NCBI RefSeq assembly: GCF_031583575.1
Contig: NZ_CP134146.1
Span: 1,364,001-1,428,000 of the forward strand
Direction: 5' to 3'
DNA: 64,000 nt
Source of the DNA: Thalassotalea nanhaiensis
GTDB taxonomy: Bacteria > Pseudomonadota > Gammaproteobacteria > Enterobacterales > Alteromonadaceae
Shown piece after piece: positions 36,270 through 45,363 of the stretch. The translations under genes were made by a program, and so were the position numbers. The notes below the pieces were generated by a model. The model saw nothing but the letters and a program-made list of their open reading frames with translations. It had not been told where the DNA came from and did no database searches. Position 1 is the stretch's first letter. The number at the start of each line of letters is the position of its first letter.

Positions 36270-36869
36270 CTATTCATACATAGAGCAGTAGCCTGGTTGT
36301 TGTTCTACCTGTTGAAGCCAATGTTGAATGTGTGGATAAGGTGACAAATCAATTCCTCCTTCATCGGCTACATGGGTATACGCATAGAGCGATATGTCGG
36401 CAATAGAATAGTTATTATTCACGAAAAACAAATTTTTAGATAAGTGCTCTTCCATAATATCCAATGCTTTATAACCCGCTATTTGTTTTTGCTTATACTC
36501 GCTGCGCCGTTCTTCAGGTAAGCCTAAATACTTTTCAATAAAGCGGGCCACAGCAATGTTAGGTTCGTGAGAGTATTGCTCAAAGAACTGCCATTGCAGC
36601 ACTTTAGCTCGATTTAATGGCTCACTTGGGAGTAAGGCTGTATTGTCAGCTATGTAATTTAAAATAGCATTAGATTCGGTTAATACCTCTCCCGATGACA
36701 ATTCAATAATTGGGATTTTTCCGTTAGGGTTTTTTGATAAAAAATCGCTTGTTTGTGTCTCTTTTTTAAGAATATCTAATTCAACCCAAGTGTAATCTAG
36801 ACCTAAGTTGGTACAAACTAACTTTAACTTGTAGCAGTTCCCTGATTTGCTATCCCCATAAATTTTCAT
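36270..36869 (-). CDS. Glutathione S-transferase family protein
   Basis: 199 residues with the thioredoxin-like N-terminal domain (MKIYGDSKSGNCYKLKLVCTNLGLDYTWVELDILK), the glutathione-binding cis-Pro loop NPNGKIPIIELSSGE and ESNAILNYIADNT. A helical C-terminal domain follows (FFVNNNYSIADISLYAYTHVADEGG, with the N-capping box). A Ser or Cys near residue 9-12 may act on the thiol. It belongs to the bacterial beta/theta-like GSTs; substrate unknown. Convergent with the ATL gene, only 10 bp between stops. Confidence 0.9.
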   Translation of the reverse strand: MKIYGDSKSGNCYKLKLVCTNLGLDYTWVELDILKKETQTSDFLSKNPNGKIPIIELSSGEVLTESNAILNYIADNTALLPSEPLNRAKVLQWQFFEQYSHEPNIAVARFIEKYLGLPEERRSEYKQKQIAGYKALDIMEEHLSKNLFFVNNNYSIADISLYAYTHVADEGGIDLSPYPHIQHWLQQVEQQPGYCSMYE

Positions 36870-37115
36870 TATTCGCCCTTTAATGTACTCGCTATATCTC
36901 TAATTTACGTTTAAAGCGACTAAAAAACAATTATTCCTAACGGATGAAATGTTTATTAAATGAGCAAATGATTTGCTTGTTATTACTTGTTTACTAAAGA
37001 ATTTGTACTAATGTTTAATCACCGCATTACTAAAGTTAATTTAGTAATCACACATAAGGTTGTAACTAGGAAGTAGGGAATGTTCTTGTGTGTAATGTAA
37101 AATGGAATAAATAAA

Positions 37116-37550
37116 ATGTACAAAAAAATAGTTATAAGTGTAATAACAGCATCATTTCTAATGGCAAGTAACGTTAGTGTCGCAGAAGATGGCAAACGAT
37201 ATGATAAAAGTGTCACATGGAAAAATGTCGTAAGAGTAAACTATAAGCCTGGTAAGCGTGACGAAGCGTTAAAAATTATTAGCGATTACTATCGTCCTGC
37301 TACTGAAAAAGCAAAAACACCTGGGCCTGAAGTTGTAATGGAACTACAAACTGGTGATTATGATCTACTTGTAGTGTGGCATATGGAAGGTGGTGTAAAT
37401 GATTTAACGTGGGAAAAAGGTCCTCATGGTAAAGCATGGCGAAGCGCGTTAAATGACATCGCTGGTGGTGAAGATAAAGCCCAAGCAATAATTGAAAAGT
37501 ACATCAGTTACGTTGATAATGCTGATAATGATATTGCCCTAGTAAGGTAG
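37116..37550 (+). CDS. Secreted protein with a dimeric alpha/beta-barrel-like domain
   Basis: 144 residues with a clear signal peptide (MYKKIVISVITASFLMASNVSVA, cleavage near residue 23). The mature part (VTWKNVVRVNYKPGKRDEALKIISDYYRPAT ... VMELQTGDYDLLVVWHMEGG) has the beta-alpha-beta pattern of small ferredoxin-like dimeric barrels (monooxygenase-like ABM fold). It is a single periplasmic domain with no cofactor motif visible. Likely single-gene unit; no function assigned. Confidence 0.7.
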   Translation: MYKKIVISVITASFLMASNVSVAEDGKRYDKSVTWKNVVRVNYKPGKRDEALKIISDYYRPATEKAKTPGPEVVMELQTGDYDLLVVWHMEGGVNDLTWEKGPHGKAWRSALNDIAGGEDKAQAIIEKYISYVDNADNDIALVR

Positions 37551-37669
37551 TAGGCCAATAGCCGCTGATGCGCATACCGGCAATCCGTGTATTGCTCTAA
37601 TCTACAACATCCATGTTGGAAATGCGCTCGCGGCATTCATTACATCTATAAATTCCAGCTTGAATAATG

Positions 37670-37921
37670 CTATTTACAAAATGCCTTATTACCAATTATT
37701 TTGAACGCTGGTGTGCCATTAACTAACGTGTCTCTAGCAAATATTGTTTCGCATTGTGGGCAAATACATGGCACCAACGTAAAGTCCTCAACGATGCGTT
37801 CTTTGAAACATTTAAGCAATGCACCTTTCCCACCTTTTTTATATTTGAATAGCTTAAATTTACAGTTGTTGCAGTAAATGTTCACGCTTTTACTGGGTAG
37901 TTTTTTATTAGGTTTTGCCAT
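37670..37921 (-). CDS. Small zinc-ribbon-like protein
   Basis: 83 residues with a CxxC pair at 17-20 (IYCNNC) and a second Cys cluster at 52-57 (PCICPQC), spaced like a zinc ribbon, plus a basic Lys-rich stretch (KFKLFKYKKGGKG). It could bind nucleic acid or be a small zinc chaperone; I do not recognise the family. It is a single gene, reading leftward between two rightward genes. The 120 bp on its left (37551-37669) carry no gene, only GC-richer repeat-like sequence (ACATCCATGTTGG). Confidence 0.65.
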   Translation of the reverse strand: MAKPNKKLPSKSVNIYCNNCKFKLFKYKKGGKGALLKCFKERIVEDFTLVPCICPQCETIFARDTLVNGTPAFKIIGNKAFCK

Positions 37922-37983
37922 TTAATTCCCACTGAAATCCAGCACTTTGAATACTAAAGGGTATATAATAAGCGCTCTTAAAG

Positions 37984-38790
37984 GTGATTGGTACTAGTGT
38001 GTTGGATAGAGTAAAGCAAAAAGCAGGGATATTTGTTAAAGGGAATGTAGATGGTGACGCTGTTATTATGCTGCATAGCTCATTAAGCAGTAGTTTGCAG
38101 TGGCGAACACTTGAAACTAAATTAAGTGAAGACTACTTAACCATTAACATTGATTTACTAGGTTATGGCAGTGCACCAAAAGTGGAACAGCCTGAAGGCT
38201 ATACGTTAGCAACAGAGTATAGTCGCATCATGAACGCAATAGAAAGTGTTATAGGTAACAAGCCTTTTCATTTGGTTGGCCATTCATTTGGCGGAGCTAA
38301 TACTTTAAAAATAGCAGTACAAAACCCCGAAAGAATTTTAAGCCTAAGTATGTATGAGCCAGTAGCATTTCACCTACTCGAAGAAGGAACGCAAGCTAGA
38401 AAAGAAGTGCTTGAGTTTGCCCATATTGTTGCAACTTCATCTGATGAACAAGCCGCACGACACTTTACTGAAACTTGGAATCGAAAAGGTTTTTTTGACA
38501 ACTTACCAACTAAAGTACAACAACTGATGGTTCGTGATATTGACAAGGTTAATTTAGACTTTATTGGTTTAATCTCTGAAAAATACACACTTGATGATTG
38601 TGCTAAAATTTTAGCCCCTGTGCTGTTAATGCATGGCTCACATAGCCAAGAAATCAGCGGAGAAGTGATCAAACGCTTATTAAAGGTTGTACCCAATGTG
38701 ACTGAGTGTGAAATACAGGCTGGTCATATGGCGCCAATAAGTCATGCTGAAGAAGTTGCCGATATTATCATTAATACTATACGTGTTTAA
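37984..38790 (+). CDS. Alpha/beta-hydrolase
   Basis: 268 residues of the alpha/beta-hydrolase fold. The oxyanion-hole side reads IMLHSSLSSSLQWR, the nucleophile elbow is VGHSFGGAN (Ser ~101), and the C-terminal catalytic His is in QAGHMAPISH. The usual catalytic acid position after strand 6 (LLMHGSHSQEISGEV) has Ser/His rather than the typical GxxDxxxP Asp, so the acid may be elsewhere or this may be an atypical enzyme. GTG start at 37984; another GTG at 37999 is possible. Substrate unknown. Confidence 0.85.
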   Translation: MIGTSVLDRVKQKAGIFVKGNVDGDAVIMLHSSLSSSLQWRTLETKLSEDYLTINIDLLGYGSAPKVEQPEGYTLATEYSRIMNAIESVIGNKPFHLVGHSFGGANTLKIAVQNPERILSLSMYEPVAFHLLEEGTQARKEVLEFAHIVATSSDEQAARHFTETWNRKGFFDNLPTKVQQLMVRDIDKVNLDFIGLISEKYTLDDCAKILAPVLLMHGSHSQEISGEVIKRLLKVVPNVTECEIQAGHMAPISHAEEVADIIINTIRV

Positions 38791-38818
38791 ATGGGTATTA
38801 CTTATGACTTATAGCAAG

Positions 38819-40177
38819 CTATAAGCCGATCCTTACCCACTTTTGCCATTGTAAGTTCTCTTTTTTATACAAGCGCTTTAAGCTTCTATACAGCGCTTGA
38901 AACTCAACAGTGTCGACGATTAAAAACAAAATCCAGGCGACAGGAGAAATGATAAGTAAATTTCTATGGAAGTGTTTTTTAGAATCAAAGAAAATTTGCA
39001 ATGTAATTATTGTTGTCATTAACGTTATCAAAAACACTAAAGGAAAATAATCATTACAAACAATGGTGTACGTGAAAAAGACAGCAAGCACGAAGACTTC
39101 AATAAGAAGAATAAACTCAGCATAAACAGCAATTGGTAATAGTAACCAGGTTAAATATTTACTGTGTTGTTTACTGCGACTAAAGAATAGATTTTGAAAT
39201 TTAAACAAGGTTTGAAAGCGACCAAATTTCCAACGCAACCGTTGATCACACAAACAGCGCCAATTCGATGGACCTTCGGTATAGGTAACAGCATCCGCAG
39301 CATACCTAGTTTTGTAACCAGCCTCTAAAATACGAGTCGACATTTCAATATCTTCGGTGACAATATCAGTACAAAAATCACCGACTTCCAGTAATACATT
39401 TCGGCGATAGGCTGCAGCGGCCCCGCCAATGATAAACACAGAGTTAAAGACAGAGTCGGCACGTCTTAAGAAAAAACCACAAAGATATTCAAGTTGTTGA
39501 ATTATTTCTATCGTTTTAGACTTGTTACCAACAATTACGTTACCCGCAACAGCAGCAACCTGTTCACAATCGAAACGTTTAACGGTATTGCTGATCGCTT
39601 TTTTATCCATTAAACAATCACCATCAATCGTCATGATGATGTCGTTAGTCGCCAATTTTAACGCCTTGTTAAGCGCTTTCGCTTTCCCACCATTTTCTAG
39701 TCTAAGATATTTAATTGTCGCTAGACAGTTGTCAGTTTCATCTTCAATAAATTCACTAACAAGTTTATGGGTATTATCGGTAGAGCCGTCATTTACAATG
39801 ATGATTTCTAATTGCTCATAGTGAGTATTTATCACAGATTGCAATGTTTTAATAATGCCAACTTGTTCGTTATATGCAGGGATAATGACGGATACAGAAA
39901 GGGCAGAGGCGTTGTTAAGTTTGTTCTTTTTATGCTGAGCTTTTTCTCTAAAGCTATAAAAAGGCAATGCAATTAACTGAATGATGTATTTGCTTAATAC
40001 TGGCAATAACAATATAAATACAAAAACTCTGGCTAGTGCTAAATCTTTATTATCTTGAGTAATATTTGTTGCCGCTAAATAAAATACCGCGATAGTAATA
40101 ATATAAAGAATACTCAGCAGCAGCAGATTTTTCTTGCTCGGTGTATGACAATTTTTCATAAATTCTCTGTAAAACAT
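38819..40177 (-). CDS. Family 2 glycosyltransferase, processive PgaC-like
   Basis: Membrane GT2 of 452 residues. It has two N-terminal helices (LLLLSILYIITIAVFYLA; VFVFILLLPVLSKYIIQLIALPF) and a cytoplasmic GT-A domain with VSVIIPAYNE (~95), NDGSTD, the DGD metal motif and TED, then the product-binding QRLRW, and 3-4 C-terminal helices. The layout matches poly-N-acetylglucosamine or hyaluronan-type synthases. The pgaA, pgaB and pgaD partners are missing here, so product and export route are open. Start 40177; MKNCHT a few codons on is an alternative. Confidence 0.88.
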   Translation of the reverse strand: MFYREFMKNCHTPSKKNLLLLSILYIITIAVFYLAATNITQDNKDLALARVFVFILLLPVLSKYIIQLIALPFYSFREKAQHKKNKLNNASALSVSVIIPAYNEQVGIIKTLQSVINTHYEQLEIIIVNDGSTDNTHKLVSEFIEDETDNCLATIKYLRLENGGKAKALNKALKLATNDIIMTIDGDCLMDKKAISNTVKRFDCEQVAAVAGNVIVGNKSKTIEIIQQLEYLCGFFLRRADSVFNSVFIIGGAAAAYRRNVLLEVGDFCTDIVTEDIEMSTRILEAGYKTRYAADAVTYTEGPSNWRCLCDQRLRWKFGRFQTLFKFQNLFFSRSKQHSKYLTWLLLPIAVYAEFILLIEVFVLAVFFTYTIVCNDYFPLVFLITLMTTIITLQIFFDSKKHFHRNLLIISPVAWILFLIVDTVEFQALYRSLKRLYKKENLQWQKWVRIGL

Positions 40178-40523
40178 GACCAGGACTGCAATCGTAAAAA
40201 AAATGTTAAATTGCTGTTACGTGCAAAAGTATGCCAGTTATTCACCGTATGTAAACATTTAATTTTATTGATGCTGATGCCTAGAGGCCGCAGTATTACT
40301 GAATTTGTGATACATTTGTGCAATTACGATTTGCAGTTGATTGATTAAAAAATTGGATAGTCGATAATCTGTTGAATTGCTTATGTCTATGTAAATTAGA
40401 CATAAATTTATTTATAAACACAAAAAAGCCCAGCGTAAGCTGGGCAAAATGGTATAGGGAGATGTAGTGCCAATATTTACATTATTTGTAAATTTGGACT
40501 TTTTTGCGCGAGCAAGTCAGACC
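40178..40523. other. 346-bp intergenic region between two leftward genes
   Basis: Contains a perfect inverted repeat TTATGTCTA (40381-40389) / TAGACATAA (40397-40405) with a 7-nt spacer, possibly an operator for the downstream leftward glycosyltransferase, and the hsp20 terminator at 40428-40445. The remainder is AT-rich with no supportable ORF. Confidence 0.4.
40428..40445 (-). terminator. Terminator after hsp20
   Basis: GCCCAGC and GCTGGGC form a perfect 7-bp GC-rich stem with a GTAA loop. On the leftward transcript it is followed by six U, matching termination of the hsp20 message about 80 bp after its stop. Confidence 0.9.
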
Positions 40524-40982
40524 TTATTCAGAGTTACCTTCTAGAAGGCTTTTTCCATTAATAGCAATTTTACGTGGTTTTAATGCTTCAGGAATTTCTC
40601 TTTCTAAATCTATATGTAATAAACCGTTTTCCATGTGTGCTGAAATGACTTTAACGTGATCAGCAATTTGGAACTTTCTTTCAAAGTTACGCTCGGCAAT
40701 ACCTTGATAAAGGAATTTTCTAGTTGTATCTTCTTCACTAGAAACTTTGGTTCCGGTTACAACTAATGTATTGGCTTTCGATTCAATATCGAGTTCGCTT
40801 TCAACAAAGCCTGCCACTGCCATAGTGATTCGATATTTATCTTCGGCAATAGATTCTATGTTGTAAGGAGGATAAGCAGGTTGTTTTTCTGCTTTAGTGG
40901 CTTTGTCCATCATTGACGCTAAGTGCTCTGCACCAATAAGTGAACGGTAAAGTGGGCTGAAATCTTTAGTAATTGTACGCAT
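40524..40982 (-). CDS. ibpA: Small heat-shock protein Hsp20 (IbpA-like)
   Basis: Holdase chaperone that binds unfolding proteins. I start at the second ATG (40982, MRTITKDFSPLYRSLIGAEHL) because AGGA lies 7 bp before it, whereas the ATG two codons upstream is only 2 bp from it. The 152 residues open like IbpA (FSPLYRSLIG). The alpha-crystallin domain runs from PPYNIESIAEDKYRITMAVAGF to HMENGLLHIDLEREIPE with the C-terminal IxI-like RKIAING. It is a single gene with its own terminator; heat-shock control is likely but I saw no sigma32 boxes. Confidence 0.93.
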   Translation of the reverse strand: MRTITKDFSPLYRSLIGAEHLASMMDKATKAEKQPAYPPYNIESIAEDKYRITMAVAGFVESELDIESKANTLVVTGTKVSSEEDTTRKFLYQGIAERNFERKFQIADHVKVISAHMENGLLHIDLEREIPEALKPRKIAINGKSLLEGNSE

Positions 40983-41251
40983 AGTCATATCCTATTATTT
41001 AGCAATATGTTGATTATTAAATCTCTGCGATCTATATAAAATAGTGATTTAATAAATATAAAGTGCCTTTCATTAAGAACAGGCGGTTAATGTTACCAAT
41101 TGAATATTTATCAACTTGGCTGTTGTAGACCCTTTACGGCGACTACAATAAATAGATGCGGACGGATGTTTTATTTTCAAGAGAAAATATAAATAAATTT
41201 AAAATAAATTTTCATTTTGAAGTTAAGTTTATGAAAAATAAGGAAATAAAA

Positions 41252-41866
41252 ATGAGTGGAAATATCGATAAAGTTATCAACTTTTGGTTTGGCAATATAA
41301 CTGATCAACTTTCCCCCGTTGAAAAACACAAACTTTGGTATCAATCAACGCCTGAAGATGATGAAAATATTCGTAGCCAGTTTGAGCATTTATATGAACA
41401 AGCATTTCATGGTTTGTTAGCAAACTGGCTTGAGTCGGCGAAAGGCACAATGGCATTAATTATTTTGCTCGACCAAATGCCCAGAAATATGTACCGAGGT
41501 ACAGATAGGGCGTTTTTAAGCGATCATTTAGCTTTAGATTACTGCTTAAAAGGATTATCAAAAGGTTATGACCGACAGTTACAGTTGGTTGAGAGAGCGT
41601 TCTTTTATCATCCGCTAGAACATGCTGAAAACTTAAAAATGCAGCAGGTTTGTGTAATTGAGTTTCAACGTTTACAGCAGGTATATCAAGGAGATGCACA
41701 GCAAGAGTTTATTCGTGGCTCATTAAACTATGCTAAACAACATCTTGAAATTATCGAAAAGTTTGGACGTTTCCCGTATCGGAATAAAGTATTAGGACGA
41801 GAGTCTACAGCAGAAGAATTGGAGTTTTTGAAGCAGGGCATTAATTTTGGTCAAGCAGGTAATTAG
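41252..41866 (+). CDS. DUF924 family protein
   Basis: 204 residues from the ATG at 41252 (MSGNIDKVINFWFG), chosen because AAGGAAAT precedes it and DUF924 proteins begin just so. An in-frame ATG far upstream at 41156 would add an unlikely Phe/Asn-rich tail. Family marks: INFWFGN, HKLWYQSTPEDDENIRSQF, LILLDQMPRNMYRGTDRAFLSDHLAL and ERAFFYHPLEHAENLKMQQ. The fold is all-helical, TPR-like. Biochemical role unknown. A single gene, convergent with tpx. Confidence 0.85.
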   Translation: MSGNIDKVINFWFGNITDQLSPVEKHKLWYQSTPEDDENIRSQFEHLYEQAFHGLLANWLESAKGTMALIILLDQMPRNMYRGTDRAFLSDHLALDYCLKGLSKGYDRQLQLVERAFFYHPLEHAENLKMQQVCVIEFQRLQQVYQGDAQQEFIRGSLNYAKQHLEIIEKFGRFPYRNKVLGRESTAEELEFLKQGINFGQAGN

Positions 41867-41898
41867 ATAAAACAACTAACTACCTGCTGGATAACAGC

Positions 41899-42498
41899 TT
41901 ATTTAGTTAATAAGCTGTTTGCTTCCTTTACGGCATTTAGCGCAGCATCATAATCTGGGTGGGTAGAAATATCTGCAACTAACTCTTTGTAAGAGATTTT
42001 CCCGGTATTATCGATTACAAAAATAGCTCTGCTCAGTAGCCCCATATCTTTGATCATTAGGCCATATTTAGCGCCAAAATCACGCCAAACAGAGTCTGAA
42101 AGTACCTTTAAACTTTCTACACCTTCAGTTGAACAAAAGCGTTTTTGCGCGAACGGTAAGTCATTACTAATTGTTAATATAGCAACGTCTTCAGGTAGGT
42201 TTGCTACTTCTTCATTAAATCGCTTTGTTTGCAATGAACACACACCAGTATCCAAGCTTGGTACAACTGAAATTAATACCGTTTTATTAGCAAAGTCAGT
42301 TAAAGTTATCGGGGCGAAACGATCATTAACCACTTTGAAATCAGGCGCTTGTTCACCAACATATACTTGCTTACCGATTAATGTGATCGGTTTGCCGCCG
42401 GCAACCACTAAACCAACGGTTTCGTTTACAACCGGCTCTGCAGCCATCACTGAACAGGAAAGCGCAGTAGCTAAACATAGGGTCATTATTTTTTTCAT
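41899..42498 (-). CDS. tpx: Exported thiol peroxidase (Tpx family)
   Basis: Atypical 2-Cys peroxiredoxin that reduces hydroperoxides. I start at ATG 42498 (MKKIMTLCLATALSCSVMAAEP). This N-terminus is a signal peptide with cleavage at VMAA, absent from E. coli Tpx, so the protein should be periplasmic. The catalytic Cys lies in VPSLDTGVCSLQT and the resolving Cys in AQKRFCSTEGVESLKVLSD, both in the Tpx positions. The C-terminal part (YGLMIKDMGLLSRAIFVID) is intact. The periplasmic reductant is unknown; a Dsb-type route is an inference. Confidence 0.9.
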   Translation of the reverse strand: MKKIMTLCLATALSCSVMAAEPVVNETVGLVVAGGKPITLIGKQVYVGEQAPDFKVVNDRFAPITLTDFANKTVLISVVPSLDTGVCSLQTKRFNEEVANLPEDVAILTISNDLPFAQKRFCSTEGVESLKVLSDSVWRDFGAKYGLMIKDMGLLSRAIFVIDNTGKISYKELVADISTHPDYDAALNAVKEANSLLTK

Positions 42499-42563
42499 AG
42501 TCATTCTTTTATGTAATCTAAGTAATTATTTAAATTTTAACGTTTATTAGTCACAGGTAGAAG

Positions 42564-44225
42564 TTAAAATTTAACTTCTTTGCCATTAACCCAAGTATTA
42601 AGTACCTTGGTTTTCCAAATATCTTTAGCGTCAATGCTGAAAATATCTTGATCGATTAAAATAAAATCAGCTTTTTTATTCGCTTCTATTGACCCTATTA
42701 ACGTTTCTTGATGTCCCGAATAAGCGGCATCTATGGTGAAAGATTTAAATGCTTCACTAACCGTCATTCCTTCGTTGCCATACCAACCATCAGCCGGTTG
42801 ATTGTTTCTGTCTTGACGAGTCACCGAGGCGTGTAACCCGAAAAATGGGTTAGGGTATTCCACGGGAAAGTCAGAGCCGGCAGCAATAACTGCTTTTGCT
42901 TTAATTAATGAGCGCCACGCATAAGCGCCCTTAATACGTTCGCTGCCTATTCTATCTTCTGCCATATTTTTATCGCTGGTAGCATGGGTTGCTTGCATTG
43001 AGGCGATAATACCTATGTCGGCAAACCTTGGGATATCTGATAATTGCAAAATTTGCGCATGTTCAACACGATGGCGTAAATGTTTAGTATTGGTTTCTTT
43101 GATCAATTGCTCATAATTATCAATCACCAGTTTGTTGGCGTTATCACCTATGGCGTGTGTATTTACTTGAAAACCAGCTTGCATTGACTGCTTCATTAGT
43201 TTGGTAAGTTCAGTTTCGCTGTGCAATAACAGGCCGCGGTGATGAGGCATATCTGAATAATCTTTAATTAATGCCGCTCCGCGACTTCCCAGTGCACCAT
43301 CAGCTGAAATTTTAACTGAATTTATCGTTAACTTTTGATCGTTACTGGCAAAAGGGCCATTAGCAAAGTGTTGGTCAATATTTTTATCGTCTGCATAAAT
43401 CATCGCGTTAATTCGGATGACCATCTCATCGTTTTTGCTTAATTGTTTGAATGCACTAATGTTATCTGAATCAATACCGGCATCATGTACACTGGTTAAG
43501 CCAACTGCTGCTAATGAATTCATCGCAAGTTTTAAAGCTGCCTGAGTTTGCTCTTGGGTAAGAGCCGGGATTTTAGCGAAAATCAGGTTCATCGCATTGT
43601 CGACTAATACGCCTGTAGGGTTACCATTACTATCACGAATGATCTGCCCACCATCGACTTCTTTAGTGTCTTTAGTAATGCCTGCGATTTCTAAAGCTTT
43701 ACTATTAACCCAAACGGCATGACCATCAACTCTATTGAGCGCGACGGGTACATCTTTAAAGTGAGCATCTAAACTGGCAGCCGTAGGAAAGGTATTATTT
43801 GACCATTGAACCTGATTCCAACCACGGCCTTTTACCCAGCCCTTTTGAGGTGAGCTGTTTACAAAATCTGCAACTTGTTGTGCTGCATCTTGCTCAGATG
43901 ATGTGTCATACAATTCAGCACTTTGTAAGCTAATGCCATAACTTAGTACATGACCGTGAGCATCGATTAAACCGGGTAGGAGGGTTTTGCCTTTACCGTC
44001 TATACGTTCAATGTCTGTTGAAGTAGGCAGTGTATCGTTAGCGAAAAATACTTTATCAATTTTATCATCAGTAAACTGCACGGCGCTGAACTGCTGTAAT
44101 TGTTTACCATTATGGCTATAGCCTTGTACATTTTCGATAATGGTTGTTGCAGCAAAAGTGCTTGTCGATAATACGCAAGTGAATAATGCGCTGGTAATAA
44201 TTGAGTTGTTAAGTGTATTTTTCAT
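42564..44225 (-). CDS. Exported amidohydrolase (YtcJ-like, Amidohydro_3 family)
   Basis: 553-residue metal-dependent hydrolase with a signal peptide (ITSALFTCVLSTSTFAA). The metal site is spread over LPGLIDAHGHVLSYG (HxH), the carboxylated-Lys region, HAIGDNANKLV, LRHRVEHAQIL and the Asp of VIAAGSDFPVEYPNP. The last part, ADFILIDQDIF and VLNTWVNGKEV, is the usual YtcJ ending. Such enzymes cleave amides or imidazole-like rings; the substrate here is unknown. A single gene. Confidence 0.9.
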   Translation of the reverse strand: MKNTLNNSIITSALFTCVLSTSTFAATTIIENVQGYSHNGKQLQQFSAVQFTDDKIDKVFFANDTLPTSTDIERIDGKGKTLLPGLIDAHGHVLSYGISLQSAELYDTSSEQDAAQQVADFVNSSPQKGWVKGRGWNQVQWSNNTFPTAASLDAHFKDVPVALNRVDGHAVWVNSKALEIAGITKDTKEVDGGQIIRDSNGNPTGVLVDNAMNLIFAKIPALTQEQTQAALKLAMNSLAAVGLTSVHDAGIDSDNISAFKQLSKNDEMVIRINAMIYADDKNIDQHFANGPFASNDQKLTINSVKISADGALGSRGAALIKDYSDMPHHRGLLLHSETELTKLMKQSMQAGFQVNTHAIGDNANKLVIDNYEQLIKETNTKHLRHRVEHAQILQLSDIPRFADIGIIASMQATHATSDKNMAEDRIGSERIKGAYAWRSLIKAKAVIAAGSDFPVEYPNPFFGLHASVTRQDRNNQPADGWYGNEGMTVSEAFKSFTIDAAYSGHQETLIGSIEANKKADFILIDQDIFSIDAKDIWKTKVLNTWVNGKEVKF

Positions 44226-44322
44226 AGGAGTTCTTTTTTATTTATTGTATCAATATCTTATCAGTAATAAATACAACAGCAAGACTTTATAGCAAGCCCT
44301 TTAAATAATGGTTACCAAGACT

Positions 44323-44360
44323 AAAAAGCCTTAACAACGTTAATGTTGTTAAGGCTTTTT
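44323..44360. terminator. Bidirectional terminator between the DUF4382 and amidohydrolase genes
   Basis: AAAAAGCCTTAACAAC (44323-44338) and GTTGTTAAGGCTTTTT (44345-44360) are perfect inverted copies with a 6-nt loop. It stands 26 bp beyond the stop of the DUF4382 gene, which reads leftward into it. Confidence 0.92.
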
Positions 44361-44385
44361 TAATATGAAAACTTGCTAATTGGGA

Positions 44386-45363
44386 TTAACTACCAAATGA
44401 AGCGTCTGCGCTGGTATCTACTTGTATAGTTGCTGGTTGTGTTTCAATAAATGCGATTGGTTCAACGCCTTCAGGCAATGTTAATGAATCATCAGTTTGT
44501 AAAATCTCTGGCTGATCACTAGTATCACAAGTAATAGCAACCGTATAATCACCGACAGGAATAAATCCAATTTCATAGCTGTATACACCCGTTCCATCAT
44601 CTGTAACCGTTGCACTTGCTAGCGGTGAAAATTCAGAATCATTTAAACTATTATCTTCGAGGCTTTCTATTGCTAGTTGCCCTGGGTATAAATAAACCGC
44701 TGCGAGTTGCATATCTGGGCCCGGTGATGAAATTTCGCATTCATTTAAAATAAAAGCGTCAGATACGGTTCCTGATAATGTACCCACTTTATTATTGTCG
44801 ACCAACCTTACGCCACGAGGCTTAAGGAAGTACTCTTCTTTACCTACTGGGTTAGTCATTGATTTTCTTAAATCAAATTCTAAAGTAAATTCAACGCTGC
44901 CACCTTGAGCAACAGTAAAACCGTCAAACTTTAATTCATTAGAAGGTACTTCAATTGCAACTGTTTCTGTTGAGTCTTTATAAACACCATATGAACCATC
45001 GGTCATTATTAAACGCATTTGGCTGTATTCGCCAGCAGCTATTTCAATGTTTTCAACAAAAGGTATAGCTTCAGCACCAGTAAACTCAAATAAGTTTATA
45101 CCCGCTGTATTTTTAGCTTCGCCACAAACGTTATTTTCAGACATTGCTTCTGGATGCTCACCAATAGTTATCATTGTTGATTCACCATTGCCTTTAAGCT
45201 CAACAGCATTAAAGCATAAGTATACTGCAGATAATTCATCAACAGGCGCATCACTTATACCTAATGAAAATGCAGCCGATTCATTGTCTGAACCAGAGCC
45301 ACCACAACCGGTTAATAGTAGTGCAGGTATGATTACTGAGAGTAAGTTTTTTTTGTTTAACAT
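44386..45363 (-). CDS. DUF4382 domain lipoprotein
   Basis: I start at the ATG at 45363 (MLNKKNLLSV), since AGGA precedes it at good spacing. The 325 residues carry a lipobox LLLTGC (Cys20) and a Gly/Ser linker, then DUF4382: FSLGISDAPVDELSAVYLCFNAVELKG, INLFEFTGAEAIPF and SQMRLIMTD, then FDLRKSMTNPVG and YFLKPRGVRLVDNNKVGTLSG. The C-terminal part (YSYEIGFIPVGDYTVAITCDTSDQPE) looks like a carboxypeptidase-regulatory Ig-like domain. Surface or periplasmic, function unknown. Confidence 0.85.
   Translation of the reverse strand: MLNKKNLLSVIIPALLLTGCGGSGSDNESAAFSLGISDAPVDELSAVYLCFNAVELKGNGESTMITIGEHPEAMSENNVCGEAKNTAGINLFEFTGAEAIPFVENIEIAAGEYSQMRLIMTDGSYGVYKDSTETVAIEVPSNELKFDGFTVAQGGSVEFTLEFDLRKSMTNPVGKEEYFLKPRGVRLVDNNKVGTLSGTVSDAFILNECEISSPGPDMQLAAVYLYPGQLAIESLEDNSLNDSEFSPLASATVTDDGTGVYSYEIGFIPVGDYTVAITCDTSDQPEILQTDDSLTLPEGVEPIAFIETQPATIQVDTSADASFGS

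Noticed and set aside
41156-41251. N-terminal extension of the DUF924 protein
   Set aside because: The added residues are low-complexity and AT-driven, while a proper RBS precedes the ATG at 41252, where family members begin.
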